A stretch of 64,000 nt of DNA from Helicobacter_F equorum (GCF_042649585.1 NZ_JBHRZM010000005.1:160625-224624), one strand, 5' to 3'; positions 7,939 through 16,766 are shown, counted from the stretch's first letter. The notes: generated from the sequence alone by a model not told the origin. Numbers and translations: made by a program.

Positions 7939-8960
7939 TAGGAATTCTCCCTTTGTATGAGTTCAAGGAGAATCTTACCAAGATTAACGCGTTGAAGCTC
8001 TACATCTAGTAGTAATGCATTTTTGATATGAGCGAGGGCTTGTGGCGAGATGCCATAGGTATCAAAAATCACAATTTTTTCTAAAAAGTCACTTCGATAA
8101 ATATCATTGCTATAAAATTCGTTGATGCAGTTTATGATTGTTTCACTGGCATTATGTGCGCGTGCTATATCCCTGAACTCCTCAATGCGCGATTGCTCTT
8201 CGTGTTTTTGCTTTTGTATTTGGATTTCTTGGGGTAAAAATTCTTCTTGCAAGACTTCCTTGTCGATGTCTTCTAATTCGCCTATTTCTTTTAACTCATC
8301 GATAGATGAACCAATCGCACCCTCAATACTTTTCATATCAAGCAAGGAGTGAATCTCGCTTATTTCCTCGTGGGTGTCATCGCCAATTTCTAGTGCATCA
8401 CCTAGAGAGAAATACCCTCCAAACGAGACACCTTGTGTATCTGCCACCAACAAACTTACGCTACTGCGTGCTTGAAGAATATACATACAATTGCGTTTAT
8501 GAAGATGTTTTTTGATAAGCATATCAAGCGCAACAAATGGCGAAAAGAGATAATCCAATCCCAAAGCCTTGAGGTAACGCACACGATTTTCATCAATAGC
8601 GCGTTTTTGGATATAGCACATCCAATTATCAAAGGTAATAAATACATTATCATTTGGTTTGATACCAAATTGACTAACTTTTGATTTTTGTGTCGTGCTC
8701 ACAAGACCTTGATTGTAGGTTTTGGAAAAGGCACCCAAAAAACTAAATGGGTATTTGCGTTTATAGGTTTTGATAAGTTTTACTGCTTCTATGGGAAGTT
8801 CGTTGTTAATGCATTTAAAGTCTTTTTGAATCTCTTCTTTAATGCGACCATTTTTTTTTACTATGATACACACATTACAGATTTTTCCATCAATATCTAC
8901 ACCAATGAGAGTCGTGCAAAAAAATGGTCGCAAGAGGCTAGAGAGATTTAATAAATGCAA
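7938..8960 (-). CDS. PilM-like cytoplasmic protein (actin-fold), Campylobacterota type
   Basis: A 340-residue protein starting at TTG 8960, with AAGGA placed six to seven bases upstream. An early segment LIGVDIDGK followed by alternating strands resembles the first phosphate loop of the actin/FtsA-like fold of PilM. A central part (NCMYILQARSSVSLLVADTQG) resembles the second loop. After about residue 190 an acidic, coiled stretch rich in Glu and Ile replaces the usual ending. It heads the run pilM-pilN-pilO-barrel-barrel on the minus strand. The call depends on context and fold pattern, and the nucleotide-binding residues are not obvious. Confidence 0.55.
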   Translation of the reverse strand: MHLLNLSSLLRPFFCTTLIGVDIDGKICNVCIIVKKNGRIKEEIQKDFKCINNELPIEAVKLIKTYKRKYPFSFLGAFSKTYNQGLVSTTQKSKVSQFGIKPNDNVFITFDNWMCYIQKRAIDENRVRYLKALGLDYLFSPFVALDMLIKKHLHKRNCMYILQARSSVSLLVADTQGVSFGGYFSLGDALEIGDDTHEEISEIHSLLDMKSIEGAIGSSIDELKEIGELEDIDKEVLQEEFLPQEIQIQKQKHEEQSRIEEFRDIARAHNASETIINCINEFYSNDIYRSDFLEKIVIFDTYGISPQALAHIKNALLLDVELQRVNLGKILLELIQRENS

Positions 8961-9008
8961 TCTAATTCCTTAAAGTCAAAGTTATTTCTATTGTATCCAA
9001 ATTTTTTT

Positions 9009-9677
9009 TTAAACTTCTTTATGCATGGTATCCACGCTATCCATATATGCCAAAAGTTTCTCTTTTGCTTCTTGGAGTGGCATTTGGGGATCTACACTAA
9101 ATCCTTCAATAGCATAAAAATCAATAGTGCCAAAGGGTTTTGGAATCTTAAATTTATCCCATGTTTTAAGTTCCCAGTATGCACTGCATTTTACACGCAA
9201 AGGGACGATAGGCACACCACTTTTTTGACTCATCGCTACCACACCATTAGCTATGGAATGATAAGGTCCCTTAGGACCATCGGGTGCCATACCTATATCA
9301 CAACCATTTTTAAGGAGATGTATAGATTCTATAAGCACTTTTAATCCGCCACGGGAGCTTGATCCACGCAAGATTTCAAACCCAAAATACCTGCAAAGCG
9401 TAACCATAAGTTCAGCATCAAAATGATGTGATGCCATAAGATAAAAGCCTTTTGATCGTTGTTTAAAGGCTTTTTGGTGCGTGTTTAGATAACGATACAA
9501 AAACGGCAACATTAAAAATTCGCCATGCCAAAAAGCACCGACAAAATTATTGTGTATCATTGCCTCATGAAAATGGAATCTGCGTCGTGATGTGAGATAT
9601 AGCAACCAAAGTAGCACCCACACAATACGCGGCAAAAATAACAAAATGAGTTTGCGCTTGGTTTGTTTAGAAAGCAT
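9009..9677 (-). CDS. Lysophospholipid acyltransferase family protein (DUF374)
   Basis: A 222-residue protein with an N-terminal membrane helix (LFLPRIVWVLLWLLYL). It carries the DUF374 acyltransferase motifs: FWHGEFLMLPF near residue 50, a basic SHHFDAELM segment, GSSSRGGLKVL near 105 and APDGPKGPYH near 130. These define LpxL/PlsC-related enzymes that move acyl chains onto lipid A or lipids on the inner-membrane cytoplasmic face. The substrate is unknown. The gene lies alone between the PilM-like gene and mqnE, with mqnE divergent. Confidence 0.8.
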   Translation of the reverse strand: MLSKQTKRKLILLFLPRIVWVLLWLLYLTSRRRFHFHEAMIHNNFVGAFWHGEFLMLPFLYRYLNTHQKAFKQRSKGFYLMASHHFDAELMVTLCRYFGFEILRGSSSRGGLKVLIESIHLLKNGCDIGMAPDGPKGPYHSIANGVVAMSQKSGVPIVPLRVKCSAYWELKTWDKFKIPKPFGTIDFYAIEGFSVDPQMPLQEAKEKLLAYMDSVDTMHKEV

Positions 9678-9740
9678 ACAAACCCCTCCTATACGAAAAA
9701 TCGTGGTATTCTAACGCATATTTCCTTACTTACTCTTTAG

Positions 9741-9758
9741 GCATTTGTTAATAAATGC
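9741..9758. other. Small inverted repeat upstream of mqnE
   Basis: GCATTT and AAATGC around a six-base loop in the divergent spacer before mqnE. It sits just upstream of a likely -10 element (CATAAT at 9775-9780), so it may be an operator or a chance palindrome. Confidence 0.25.
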
Positions 9759-9774
9759 TTTAGTGTATATTTGG

Positions 9775-9780
9775 CATAAT
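9775..9780 (+). promoter_or_regulatory. Probable -10 box of mqnE
   Basis: CATAAT, preceded by TTGG, 34 bases before the mqnE start codon; the AAGGAG ribosome site follows at 9803-9808. Confidence 0.4.
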
Positions 9781-9814
9781 ACACCATTTAGTGACAACTT
9801 GTAAGGAGCGCAGT

Positions 9815-10903
9815 ATGCAAGATATTTTGGAACAAGCATTAAGTGGTGAGAATCTTAATGAAAATGAGTTAGTAAAGCTTTATGATTTGGATATTTTTAC
9901 ATTGGGTAAGGCTGCAGATTCTATCCGCACTCAAAAATACCAAAAAAAGGCATTTTTTAATCTCAATCGTCACATAAACCCTAGTAATATTTGTGCTGAT
10001 GTATGTAAGTTTTGTGCATTTTCGGCACATAGAAAAAATCCAAACCCTTATGAAATGCGCTTAGATGATATTCTTGCACAAGCAACTGCTTCTTATAATA
10101 ATGGTGCAAAAGAAGTGCATATTGTCTCTAGCCACAATCCAAACTATACATATGAGTGGTATATGAATGTCTTTAGGGAAGTAAAAAAAGCATTGCCACA
10201 GATTCATATCAAGGCATTGACTGCCGCAGAGGTAGATTTTTTGGATAGAAAGTTTGGCAAGGGATATAAGCAGGTGCTAGTAGATATGCTAGAGGCTGGG
10301 GTAGATTCTATGCCCGGTGGTGGTGCAGAGATTTTTGATGAAGGGGTGCGCGCTTATATTTGCAAAGGAAAAGTAAACTCTACGCGTTGGCTTGAGATTC
10401 ATAGACATTGGCATTCTTTGGGCAAGATGAGTAATGCGACTATGTTGTTTGGGCATATAGAATCTAAAGTCCATAGAATAAATCATATGCTTCGTTTGCG
10501 AGAGGCACAAAGTCCGCAAGACAAGATAGATTCTAAACAAGGGGGATTTAATGCGTTTATTCCTTTGTTGTATCAAAGACACAATAATTATCTTGATGTT
10601 AAAGAGTTTCCAAGCGGACAAGAGATTTTAAAAACTATTTCTATAGCGCGTATTTTGCTCTCTAATATTCCACACATTAAAGCATATTGGGCTACTTTAG
10701 GGATTAATCTTGCGGTGGTGGCACAAGAATTTGGCGCAGATGATTTAGATGGCACGATTGAGGTAGAAAGCATACAATCTGCCGGTGGAGCCAAAAGCAA
10801 AAATGGTTTTGATAGAGATGAATTAATTTTTCAGATTAAAAATGCCGGATTTATACCTGTAGAGAGAGATTCTCTATATAATGAGATACGAGTTTATGCT
10901 TAA
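9815..10903 (+). CDS. mqnE: Aminofutalosine synthase MqnE
   Basis: About 362 residues from ATG 9815, chosen because AAGGAG lies six bases upstream; the GTG at 9791 precedes that site. The radical-SAM cluster CADVCKFCAF follows NLNRHINPSNI. GGGAEIF near residue 160 and HRHWHSLGKMSNATMLFGHIE near 200 are typical of MqnE rather than the related MqnC. The enzyme joins SAM-derived adenosine to a chorismate-derived enolpyruvyl benzoate, giving aminofutalosine, the entry to the futalosine route to menaquinone used by Helicobacter and Campylobacter. The gene is followed closely by lpxC in the same direction. Confidence 0.93.
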   Translation: MQDILEQALSGENLNENELVKLYDLDIFTLGKAADSIRTQKYQKKAFFNLNRHINPSNICADVCKFCAFSAHRKNPNPYEMRLDDILAQATASYNNGAKEVHIVSSHNPNYTYEWYMNVFREVKKALPQIHIKALTAAEVDFLDRKFGKGYKQVLVDMLEAGVDSMPGGGAEIFDEGVRAYICKGKVNSTRWLEIHRHWHSLGKMSNATMLFGHIESKVHRINHMLRLREAQSPQDKIDSKQGGFNAFIPLLYQRHNNYLDVKEFPSGQEILKTISIARILLSNIPHIKAYWATLGINLAVVAQEFGADDLDGTIEVESIQSAGGAKSKNGFDRDELIFQIKNAGFIPVERDSLYNEIRVYA

Positions 10904-10953
10904 AATAATGCCTAAAAGTCGATGTTAGAGATGAAAGAATATGGAGGCGATGT

Positions 10954-11853
10954 ATGAAACAAAAAACCATTCAAAATAAAGTAGAGCTTGTAGGGATAGG
11001 ACTACATAAGGGTGTGCCTGTAACAATGAGCTTGGAGCCTTTGGCAGAAAATAGTGGCATTGTATTTTATCGCCAAGATTTGGGAGTGAGCATCGAGCTA
11101 AAACCTCAAAATGTGATCGATACAACTATGGCAACCGTGCTTGGTCAAGATAATGCCAAGGTTTCGACAATCGAGCACCTGCTTTCTGCTATCTATGCGT
11201 ACGGGATTGATAACCTTAAAATTTCATTAGACAATGAAGAAGTGCCAATTATGGATGGTAGCGCGATAGGGTATTGTATGTTGATTCAAGAGGCTGGGAT
11301 TGTTGCACAAAATGCACCCAAAAAAGCATTAGGCATAAAAAAACCTATAGAAGTAAAAGATGGTGATAAGTTTGTGCGTTTGGAGCCAAGCGAAAAAACA
11401 ATTTTTGATTTTTCTATCCAATTTCCGCACCAAGCGATTAAAAATCAATCCTATAAATTTACCTTTAGCACCAAAGCATATATTGAGGAAATTGCGCGTG
11501 CGAGGACATTTGGCTTTTTAAATGAAGTAAATTACCTCCGATCCATAGGTTTAGCAAAGGGTGGGGATTTAAGTAATTGTATCGTGCTTGATGATAACGG
11601 CGTGATGAATAAAGAGGGGTTACGCTACAAAGATGAGTTTGTGCGACATAAGATTTTAGATGCTATCGGCGATATGGCATTGATTGGAATGCCTTTGCTT
11701 GGTACATATGTAGCCTTTGCTGGAAGCCATAAACTAAACCACCTTTTGACAGAAAAGATTTTGAGTGATGAGAGTGCGTATGAGGTGATTTCACTTGAGG
11801 ATGTGGCAGAAGATGAAGCTATGGATTATATTCTCACCCCGCAAAATGCATAA
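10954..11853 (+). CDS. lpxC: UDP-3-O-acyl-N-acetylglucosamine deacetylase LpxC
   Basis: A 299-residue zinc amidase that commits UDP-acyl-GlcNAc to lipid A synthesis. The start motif VELVGIGLHKG, the EHLLSAIYAYGIDN segment carrying the first zinc His, and HKILDAIGD carrying the other His and Asp ligands are all intact. Length is normal. GGAGGCG precedes the ATG by about five bases. The gene follows mqnE by 50 bases and is probably co-transcribed. Downstream is a 690-base stretch holding only decayed sequence. Confidence 0.95.
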   Translation: MKQKTIQNKVELVGIGLHKGVPVTMSLEPLAENSGIVFYRQDLGVSIELKPQNVIDTTMATVLGQDNAKVSTIEHLLSAIYAYGIDNLKISLDNEEVPIMDGSAIGYCMLIQEAGIVAQNAPKKALGIKKPIEVKDGDKFVRLEPSEKTIFDFSIQFPHQAIKNQSYKFTFSTKAYIEEIARARTFGFLNEVNYLRSIGLAKGGDLSNCIVLDDNGVMNKEGLRYKDEFVRHKILDAIGDMALIGMPLLGTYVAFAGSHKLNHLLTEKILSDESAYEVISLEDVAEDEAMDYILTPQNA

Positions 11854-11939
11854 TTAGGGCATATGGATTAGATTCCCATATGCAGAGATAAGAATCTCTT
11901 TGGTATATTTTTTTACAAGTCGTAATATTATAATCTTTG

Positions 11940-12540
11940 CAATATCTTAGAATCTTGCTTGAGACTCCCATAGGGGTGTTTGCGTGGGGTAGTCGCTATT
12001 TTTTAGGCTTATGAGATACTGCATTAGCCCACACTAATAACACTAAAAAATGCCAATCCATAAAGCTCTACACAAAGTCCATAGGCATAGAAACATAAAA
12101 CTAAGAGGGGTAAAAATAGCCAAATATAGACTGCGCTAGTAAAATTCCCTGCAAGTTTTTAGCACCGATAGCAAATAAGTCTTACGCCTAACACTACAGC
12201 ATTAGCACTTGCATAATAATACACATATTTTATGCTGTTATATGCCGAAGCAAGACCAAATCCATTTTGAAATACCATATCAAGCTTACTAGCAACACTA
12301 TGAGTGTGCCAAAGCCAATGCCTGTGATTGTATTACCTTTGTGTATTTTATGTGTAAGAGAATCTACCACTACACTAAGCCAAAAGACAAAAAACAACCC
12401 CAATATTATTGTTGTTAAAGTAGAAAAGCGACTTATTAATATCACATGGTTATATACCTAAAATATGCACTAAGAACAATAAATCTAAGAGGATAGGTCT
12501 TAAGCGACACAAAAGATATTCTTAAAAACTTTCATCTGTA
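11940..12540 (-). pseudogene. Decayed multi-pass membrane protein gene
   Basis: The 693-base gap between lpxC and gltX2 holds no intact gene. On the minus strand hydrophobic coding fragments follow one another in changing frames. First MKVFKNIFCVA from about 12534, then LKTYPLRFIVLSAYFRYITM. The longest unbroken piece, 71 codons at 12445-12230 (SRFSTLTTIILGLFFVFWL), comes next. ASANAVVLGV, AIGAKNLQGILLAQSIFGYF and a final LCVELYGLAFFSVISVG follow. At least four frame changes would be needed to join them. The pattern fits a dead transporter or other polytopic membrane protein; I cannot name the family. On the plus strand only a chance 64-codon frame is present. Confidence 0.5.
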
Positions 12541-12546
12541 ATTTAG

Positions 12547-13872
12547 TTATTGTTTTAAACGCATAATATCTTGCAAGAAGTATTGTAAAAATGGATATAA
12601 CTCATGTAACTCCAAGCCATGTGATGTGCCAGTGAGTAAGATTCTAAGAGACTTAAAGAAATTTTTGCCTTTTAAGCCTGTGCGAGTCATAAGCTCGGTT
12701 TTGAGGGATTCATACTCACGCAAGACTAGAGAATGTTCTTGTATAAGTGTTTGGAACTCTTTATAGAGAATCTGACAAGATTCACTAAAATCTTGATCCT
12801 CATAGAGCGCAAAAATATCTTTTGGGGCAAAGATAGCATCGATTTTTTCTCGAATCTCATTGAGTGTGCTTGCTTCTTGCAAATAGAGTTTTGCTAAGCC
12901 ACCTACACTAGCATCTGTCGTGTTAAGTAGTAGAGCCAACTCACTTTCATTAAGCATTTTAAGATGTTCGCGATTGATAAAACGCAATTTTTTTATATCA
13001 AATTTTACGGGCGATTTTGCGATGTTTTTGATGTCAAACCACTCTAACGCATCTTGTAGCCTAAAGATTTCTGTTGGTGTTTTATTACCCATGGCAATGA
13101 GATAATTTATAATCGCTTGAGGCAAAAAACCTTGTTCTAGTAGCCAATTAACGCTTGATGCGTTATCGCGCTTACTCATCTTAGAACCACTTTCTCCAAG
13201 AATAATAGGCAAATGCGCATACCCAATGTCTTTGGTGTAATCTAGGTATTTTCGCACCAGAATCTGTCTAGGCGTGTTACTTACATGATCTTCACCACGC
13301 ACAATAAAGCTAATATCATAGAGCATATCATCAACCGCACATGCAAAGTTATATGTGGGAATTCCATCTTCTTTGAGGATTACAAAACTATCAATCTCGT
13401 TAAGTCCAAAACTAATCTCACCTTTAATTTCATCGAGAAATTCTATTGTTTCTTGCGCTCCTTTTAGTCGTACCACAGGTTTTGGATTAGAATCTTTATG
13501 CAAAATTGCCCAAGATTCATCATAACGAAATGGTTTTTTGTGCTCTTTGGCTTCTTGGCGTTTTTGATCTAAAAATTCTTTGGTGCAATAGCAATAAAAT
13601 GCATAATCCTTGGAGATAAGATATTCAGCGATTTTTTGATGATAGCTGAAGTTATGACTTTGATACACAAGCTTATCCCACAAAAGCCCAAAAAGATTAA
13701 GAATACTTAAAATTTCTTTGTCTTTGCCTTCAATATTTCGCGCAAGATCTGTGTCTTCTATGCGGATCAAAAAGGGTTGGTTAGTTTGCTTGGCGATGAT
13801 ATAGTTAAAAATAGCGGCACGGAGATTGCCAATATGCATATCACCCGTTGGTGAGGGAGCAAAGCGTAGCAT
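12547..13872 (-). CDS. gltX2: Glutamyl-tRNA synthetase 2 (GltX2, probable Glu-tRNA(Gln) synthetase)
   Basis: A 441-residue class I synthetase. The start MLRFAPSPTGDMHIGNLRAA contains the HIGH-type motif (HIGN), and SKMSKRDNASSV is the KMSKS-type loop. Zinc-binding-like cysteines occur in FYCYCTKEF. The overall sequence matches the second glutamyl-tRNA synthetase of Helicobacter, which charges tRNA-Gln with Glu for later conversion by GatCAB, because these bacteria lack GlnRS. The IEDTDLARNIEGKD and FRYDESW segments are like that paralogue as I remember it. The neighbouring minus-strand flagellin-like gene ends six bases upstream. Confidence 0.88.
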   Translation of the reverse strand: MLRFAPSPTGDMHIGNLRAAIFNYIIAKQTNQPFLIRIEDTDLARNIEGKDKEILSILNLFGLLWDKLVYQSHNFSYHQKIAEYLISKDYAFYCYCTKEFLDQKRQEAKEHKKPFRYDESWAILHKDSNPKPVVRLKGAQETIEFLDEIKGEISFGLNEIDSFVILKEDGIPTYNFACAVDDMLYDISFIVRGEDHVSNTPRQILVRKYLDYTKDIGYAHLPIILGESGSKMSKRDNASSVNWLLEQGFLPQAIINYLIAMGNKTPTEIFRLQDALEWFDIKNIAKSPVKFDIKKLRFINREHLKMLNESELALLLNTTDASVGGLAKLYLQEASTLNEIREKIDAIFAPKDIFALYEDQDFSESCQILYKEFQTLIQEHSLVLREYESLKTELMTRTGLKGKNFFKSLRILLTGTSHGLELHELYPFLQYFLQDIMRLKQ

Positions 13873-13877
13873 AGAAT

Positions 13878-14372
13878 CTAGCCTTTTAGCATGGTAGCAA
13901 GTTTGGTGCTATCTATAGATTCAAAATGCGTATTTGAAGGTGTAAGGAGAGCCTCGCTAAGTTCTAAAAGCAAGTCATTAGATTCAGCGTGTTTGTCTTC
14001 TATAAAGCCTTTCATTGCACTAAAATCTTGCGACAAAGCTAAGGGATTTTCAAAACAAATATCTTTTATGTTTCCATTGACTTTGGCACTTAGAGGTGTA
14101 TCAAAAAGTGGAGTGCCCATAAATTTCGTATTTTGAATAATTTCTTCTATGCGCACACATGCATTATTTTGTAAGGTTTGTAATGCTTTTGTACTAATGC
14201 AATCTTCTAGCTCACAAGATTCTATTTCTTTGAGAATCTTTGTGAGGCTTATGTTTGTGATTTGTAATGCACCAATAAATTCATTAAGACCTTTAGAATC
14301 TTCACCGAAGCGCTTGTGTGGATTATTTGTAGTAGTATGAAGATGTGATTGCAATGTGGATAATGCTAGCAT
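13878..14372 (-). CDS. Small flagellin-like (coiled-coil D0/D1) protein
   Basis: About 164 residues from ATG 14372, preferred because AAAGGA precedes it by nine bases; a start at 14429 would lack a ribosome site. The part IGALQITNISLTKILKEIES...ALQTLQNNACVRIEEIIQNTKFMGTPLFD follows the N-terminal D0/D1 helix pattern of flagellins. In flagellin the matching features are LQTAD, LKILD, a spacing for the second helix, then NTTFNGxxLL. No C-terminal flagellin domain is present. It may be a secreted flagellar accessory protein or a remodelled flagellin fragment. It lies divergent from csd4 and ends just before gltX2. Confidence 0.6.
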   Translation of the reverse strand: MLALSTLQSHLHTTTNNPHKRFGEDSKGLNEFIGALQITNISLTKILKEIESCELEDCISTKALQTLQNNACVRIEEIIQNTKFMGTPLFDTPLSAKVNGNIKDICFENPLALSQDFSAMKGFIEDKHAESNDLLLELSEALLTPSNTHFESIDSTKLATMLKG

Positions 14373-14450
14373 AATTAAGAATCCTTTGTGTGAAACTTCA
14401 TAGCCCAAGTCAAGCATATTGTATTCCATAATTTCGCATTGCGTTTATGT

Positions 14451-14456
14451 TATAAT
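14451..14456 (+). promoter_or_regulatory. Probable -10 box of csd4
   Basis: TATAAT preceded by TTATGT, 29 bases before the preferred csd4 start; the extended TGn-like context supports it. Confidence 0.5.
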
Positions 14457-14484
14457 GTCACCTTTTTTAATCAAAGGAATGTGT

Positions 14485-15837
14485 ATGCAGTTAAAAATAT
14501 GGCGTATTAGTATATTGATGGCGATGGGTTTTGGTGTGATGTGGGGAGCAAAAACTGCACCTATTGACTTCAAAGTCTATGATATGCCAACTAAGGATTC
14601 AAATGGTCCTAGTGTGCTTATTATGTCTGGTATACAAGGTGATGAACCTGGCGCCTATAATGCGACAAACCTTTTACTTCAATACTATACGATTAAAAAG
14701 GGTAATATCCGGGTAATACCTGTGCTTAGCCCACATTCTATGTATTATAATAGCCGAGGTGTGTATGGCGATTTAAATCGTAAATTTGCCACACTTAGCA
14801 CTAAAGATCCTGAATATAACACGATTCAAAAAATCAAAGAACAGATTTTGCGACCTGATGTACAGGCAATTTTTCACATGCATGATGGTAGCGGGTTTTA
14901 TCGTGAGACATATATCAATGATATGCTTAATCCCAAGCGTTGGGGGAATTGCTCGATTATCGATCAAGATTCTATTGAAGTTACCCCATATGGTAATCTT
15001 AAAGAGATTATTTCACAGGTAGTAGCACATACAAATACCGGAATCTTAAAGCCTTTGCACACGTATCACATTCACAATACCTATACCGCCACAAAAGATA
15101 AAGAAATGCAAAAAAGCCTTACATTTTTTGCTATCACACACAATAAACCAGCTTTTGCGCATGAGGCATCCAAAACCTTGCCATTACGAGAAAAGGTATA
15201 TTATCATTTGTTAGGCATTGAGGGCTTTTTGCACGCAGTTGGGATTGAATTTGAGCGTAACTTTACACTAGATCCACAGACAACTGCTAAACTCATTGAC
15301 GATCCAAATATTACCTTTAGTATAGATTCACTGATTACATTACCGCTTTTACATCTTAAGTCACCGCTAAATTATTTCCCTATGCCACAAAGTGCTAAAA
15401 CACAACTCCAAGATCTGCCCATAGATTCTCAAAGCTATATTGTAGGGCTTATGCACAGAGAGGATTCTACTATTGGTATCAAATATGGTATGCGCACAAT
15501 GGGCGTGATTAAGCCCTTGTATTTAGAATTTGATCATACATTGCCAAGTGTATATATGCGTATCGATGGGGAGGAAGCCAAGGAAGTCAAAATGGGCACA
15601 ATCATTCAAGTCAAGCAGTCATTTTGGATAGAATCTAAAGAAGGCTATCGTGCCAATGTGATAGGATTTGTCAAGCCCGGAGATAAGAGTCCTAAGCCTC
15701 AAGAGTTTGATACACTTATACAGAAAAATAGTATGTTTAAGAGATTTGCTGTTGATAGTGCAAATCGTATGTATCGCGTGGAATTTTATAAAGACGAGGC
15801 ATTTGCGGGTATGATTTTGATAGATTTTGTGCCATAA
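14485..15837 (+). CDS. csd4: Csd4/Pgp1-type peptidoglycan DL-carboxypeptidase (cell shape)
   Basis: About 450 residues from ATG 14485; AAAGGA at 14473-14478 fits this start, while ATG 14479 directly abuts it. An N-terminal signal segment ends near VMWGA. The M14-like zinc site is SGIQGDEPG, with Gln in place of the usual first His followed by Glu (QxxE), and the later FHMHDGSGF. This Gln substitution is the signature of Csd4 (H. pylori) and Pgp1 (Campylobacter), which trim tripeptides of uncrosslinked peptidoglycan to dipeptides and thereby set helical cell shape. The C-terminal half matches the extra domains of these proteins. Its stop overlaps the next start (TAATG). Confidence 0.92.
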   Translation: MQLKIWRISILMAMGFGVMWGAKTAPIDFKVYDMPTKDSNGPSVLIMSGIQGDEPGAYNATNLLLQYYTIKKGNIRVIPVLSPHSMYYNSRGVYGDLNRKFATLSTKDPEYNTIQKIKEQILRPDVQAIFHMHDGSGFYRETYINDMLNPKRWGNCSIIDQDSIEVTPYGNLKEIISQVVAHTNTGILKPLHTYHIHNTYTATKDKEMQKSLTFFAITHNKPAFAHEASKTLPLREKVYYHLLGIEGFLHAVGIEFERNFTLDPQTTAKLIDDPNITFSIDSLITLPLLHLKSPLNYFPMPQSAKTQLQDLPIDSQSYIVGLMHREDSTIGIKYGMRTMGVIKPLYLEFDHTLPSVYMRIDGEEAKEVKMGTIIQVKQSFWIESKEGYRANVIGFVKPGDKSPKPQEFDTLIQKNSMFKRFAVDSANRMYRVEFYKDEAFAGMILIDFVP

Positions 15838-16694
15838 TGCCACAAAAATCTTGTGTCACACAACATTTGAAAAATACACAAAAACTGCAGCATTTTTTAG
15901 ATTCACATTATGAGGGTTGTAATACCTTGGAGAATCTTAACACACCAGATCCTATCGTAGTTGTGCGACGCTATACACAACATCCATATTTTGCAGAAAT
16001 AGCACTTTTGTGCGCGCTTCTTTCGTATGGTAGCGCCAAGCAAATTGTTGCATTTTTGCATACGCTAGATTTTGGGCTATTAGAGTATACAGGAACACAA
16101 ACACATGGGACACCTTATTACCGCTTCCAAAATGCACAGGATATACACGCATTGTTTGCAATTTTGCGAGAATGTATTAGGTGTGGTGGCATTAGAGAAA
16201 TTTTTGCTCGTGGCACAAAGAGTGGCTACACGCCTTATAGAATCCTCAATGCAATTTATCATAGCATAGCGACATTGCGCGAGATAGCCTTTAGGCTTGG
16301 CGTTTCTAGTAGAGGCGTGGATTTTGCCATTGGTGCGGAATTACCCAAAGATATACATTTTGGGAAGTATGGGGATTCACAAACTCTCACGTCTTTGTTT
16401 AATCCCAAGGGCAAAAGTCCCCTAAAGCGATGGAATCTTTTTGCACGATGGCTTGTGCGTGATGATGCACTAGATTTTGGAATTTGGCAAGATATAATCG
16501 CACCAAGTGAGCTTATCATACCGCTTGATACACATACCTTTGCGATAGGACAAAAATTAGGACTTCTAAAACGCAAAACCTATGATCTTGCTGCGGCATT
16601 AGAGCTTACCAAATCGCTTCAAAAATATTGTCCAGATGATCCCGTGCGTTATGATTTTGCATTGTATAGAATCGGGCAATCCAGGGTAATCTAA
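15837..16694 (+). CDS. TIGR02757/DUF2400 family protein
   Basis: A 285-residue protein matching a widespread conserved family of unknown role. Diagnostic segments are DPIVVVRRYTQHPYFAEIALLCALLSYG near the N-terminus, KRWNLFARWLVRDDALDFGIW near 200 and LIIPLDTHTFAIGQKLGLLKR near 230. It ends with DDPVRYDFALYRIGQ. The helical pattern and late DTHT motif have led to comparison with HhH DNA glycosylase folds, but activity is not established. The start overlaps the stop of csd4 by one base, giving translational coupling, so a link to cell-wall work or only convenience is possible. Confidence 0.8.
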   Translation: MPQKSCVTQHLKNTQKLQHFLDSHYEGCNTLENLNTPDPIVVVRRYTQHPYFAEIALLCALLSYGSAKQIVAFLHTLDFGLLEYTGTQTHGTPYYRFQNAQDIHALFAILRECIRCGGIREIFARGTKSGYTPYRILNAIYHSIATLREIAFRLGVSSRGVDFAIGAELPKDIHFGKYGDSQTLTSLFNPKGKSPLKRWNLFARWLVRDDALDFGIWQDIIAPSELIIPLDTHTFAIGQKLGLLKRKTYDLAAALELTKSLQKYCPDDPVRYDFALYRIGQSRVI

Positions 16695-16766
16695 GATTCA
16701 TATGTTTGATATTTAAGAGTGCTGTATTTAAAGAGGGCATCTAATGTTGAAATTAAAGTTTTGCGT

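Noticed and set aside
9002..9010. T9 run beside the acyltransferase stop codon, considered as a terminator
   Set aside because: For the minus-strand gene this is an A-run in the transcript, and no hairpin precedes it on the plus strand.
8688..9344. Plus-strand frames opposite the PilM-like and acyltransferase genes
   Set aside because: They are antisense shadows of genes with clear motifs and ribosome sites, and have no recognisable content.
12267..12461. 64-codon plus-strand frame in the lpxC-gltX2 gap
   Set aside because: It lies opposite the hydrophobic minus-strand fragments, has no ribosome site and reads as their mirror image.
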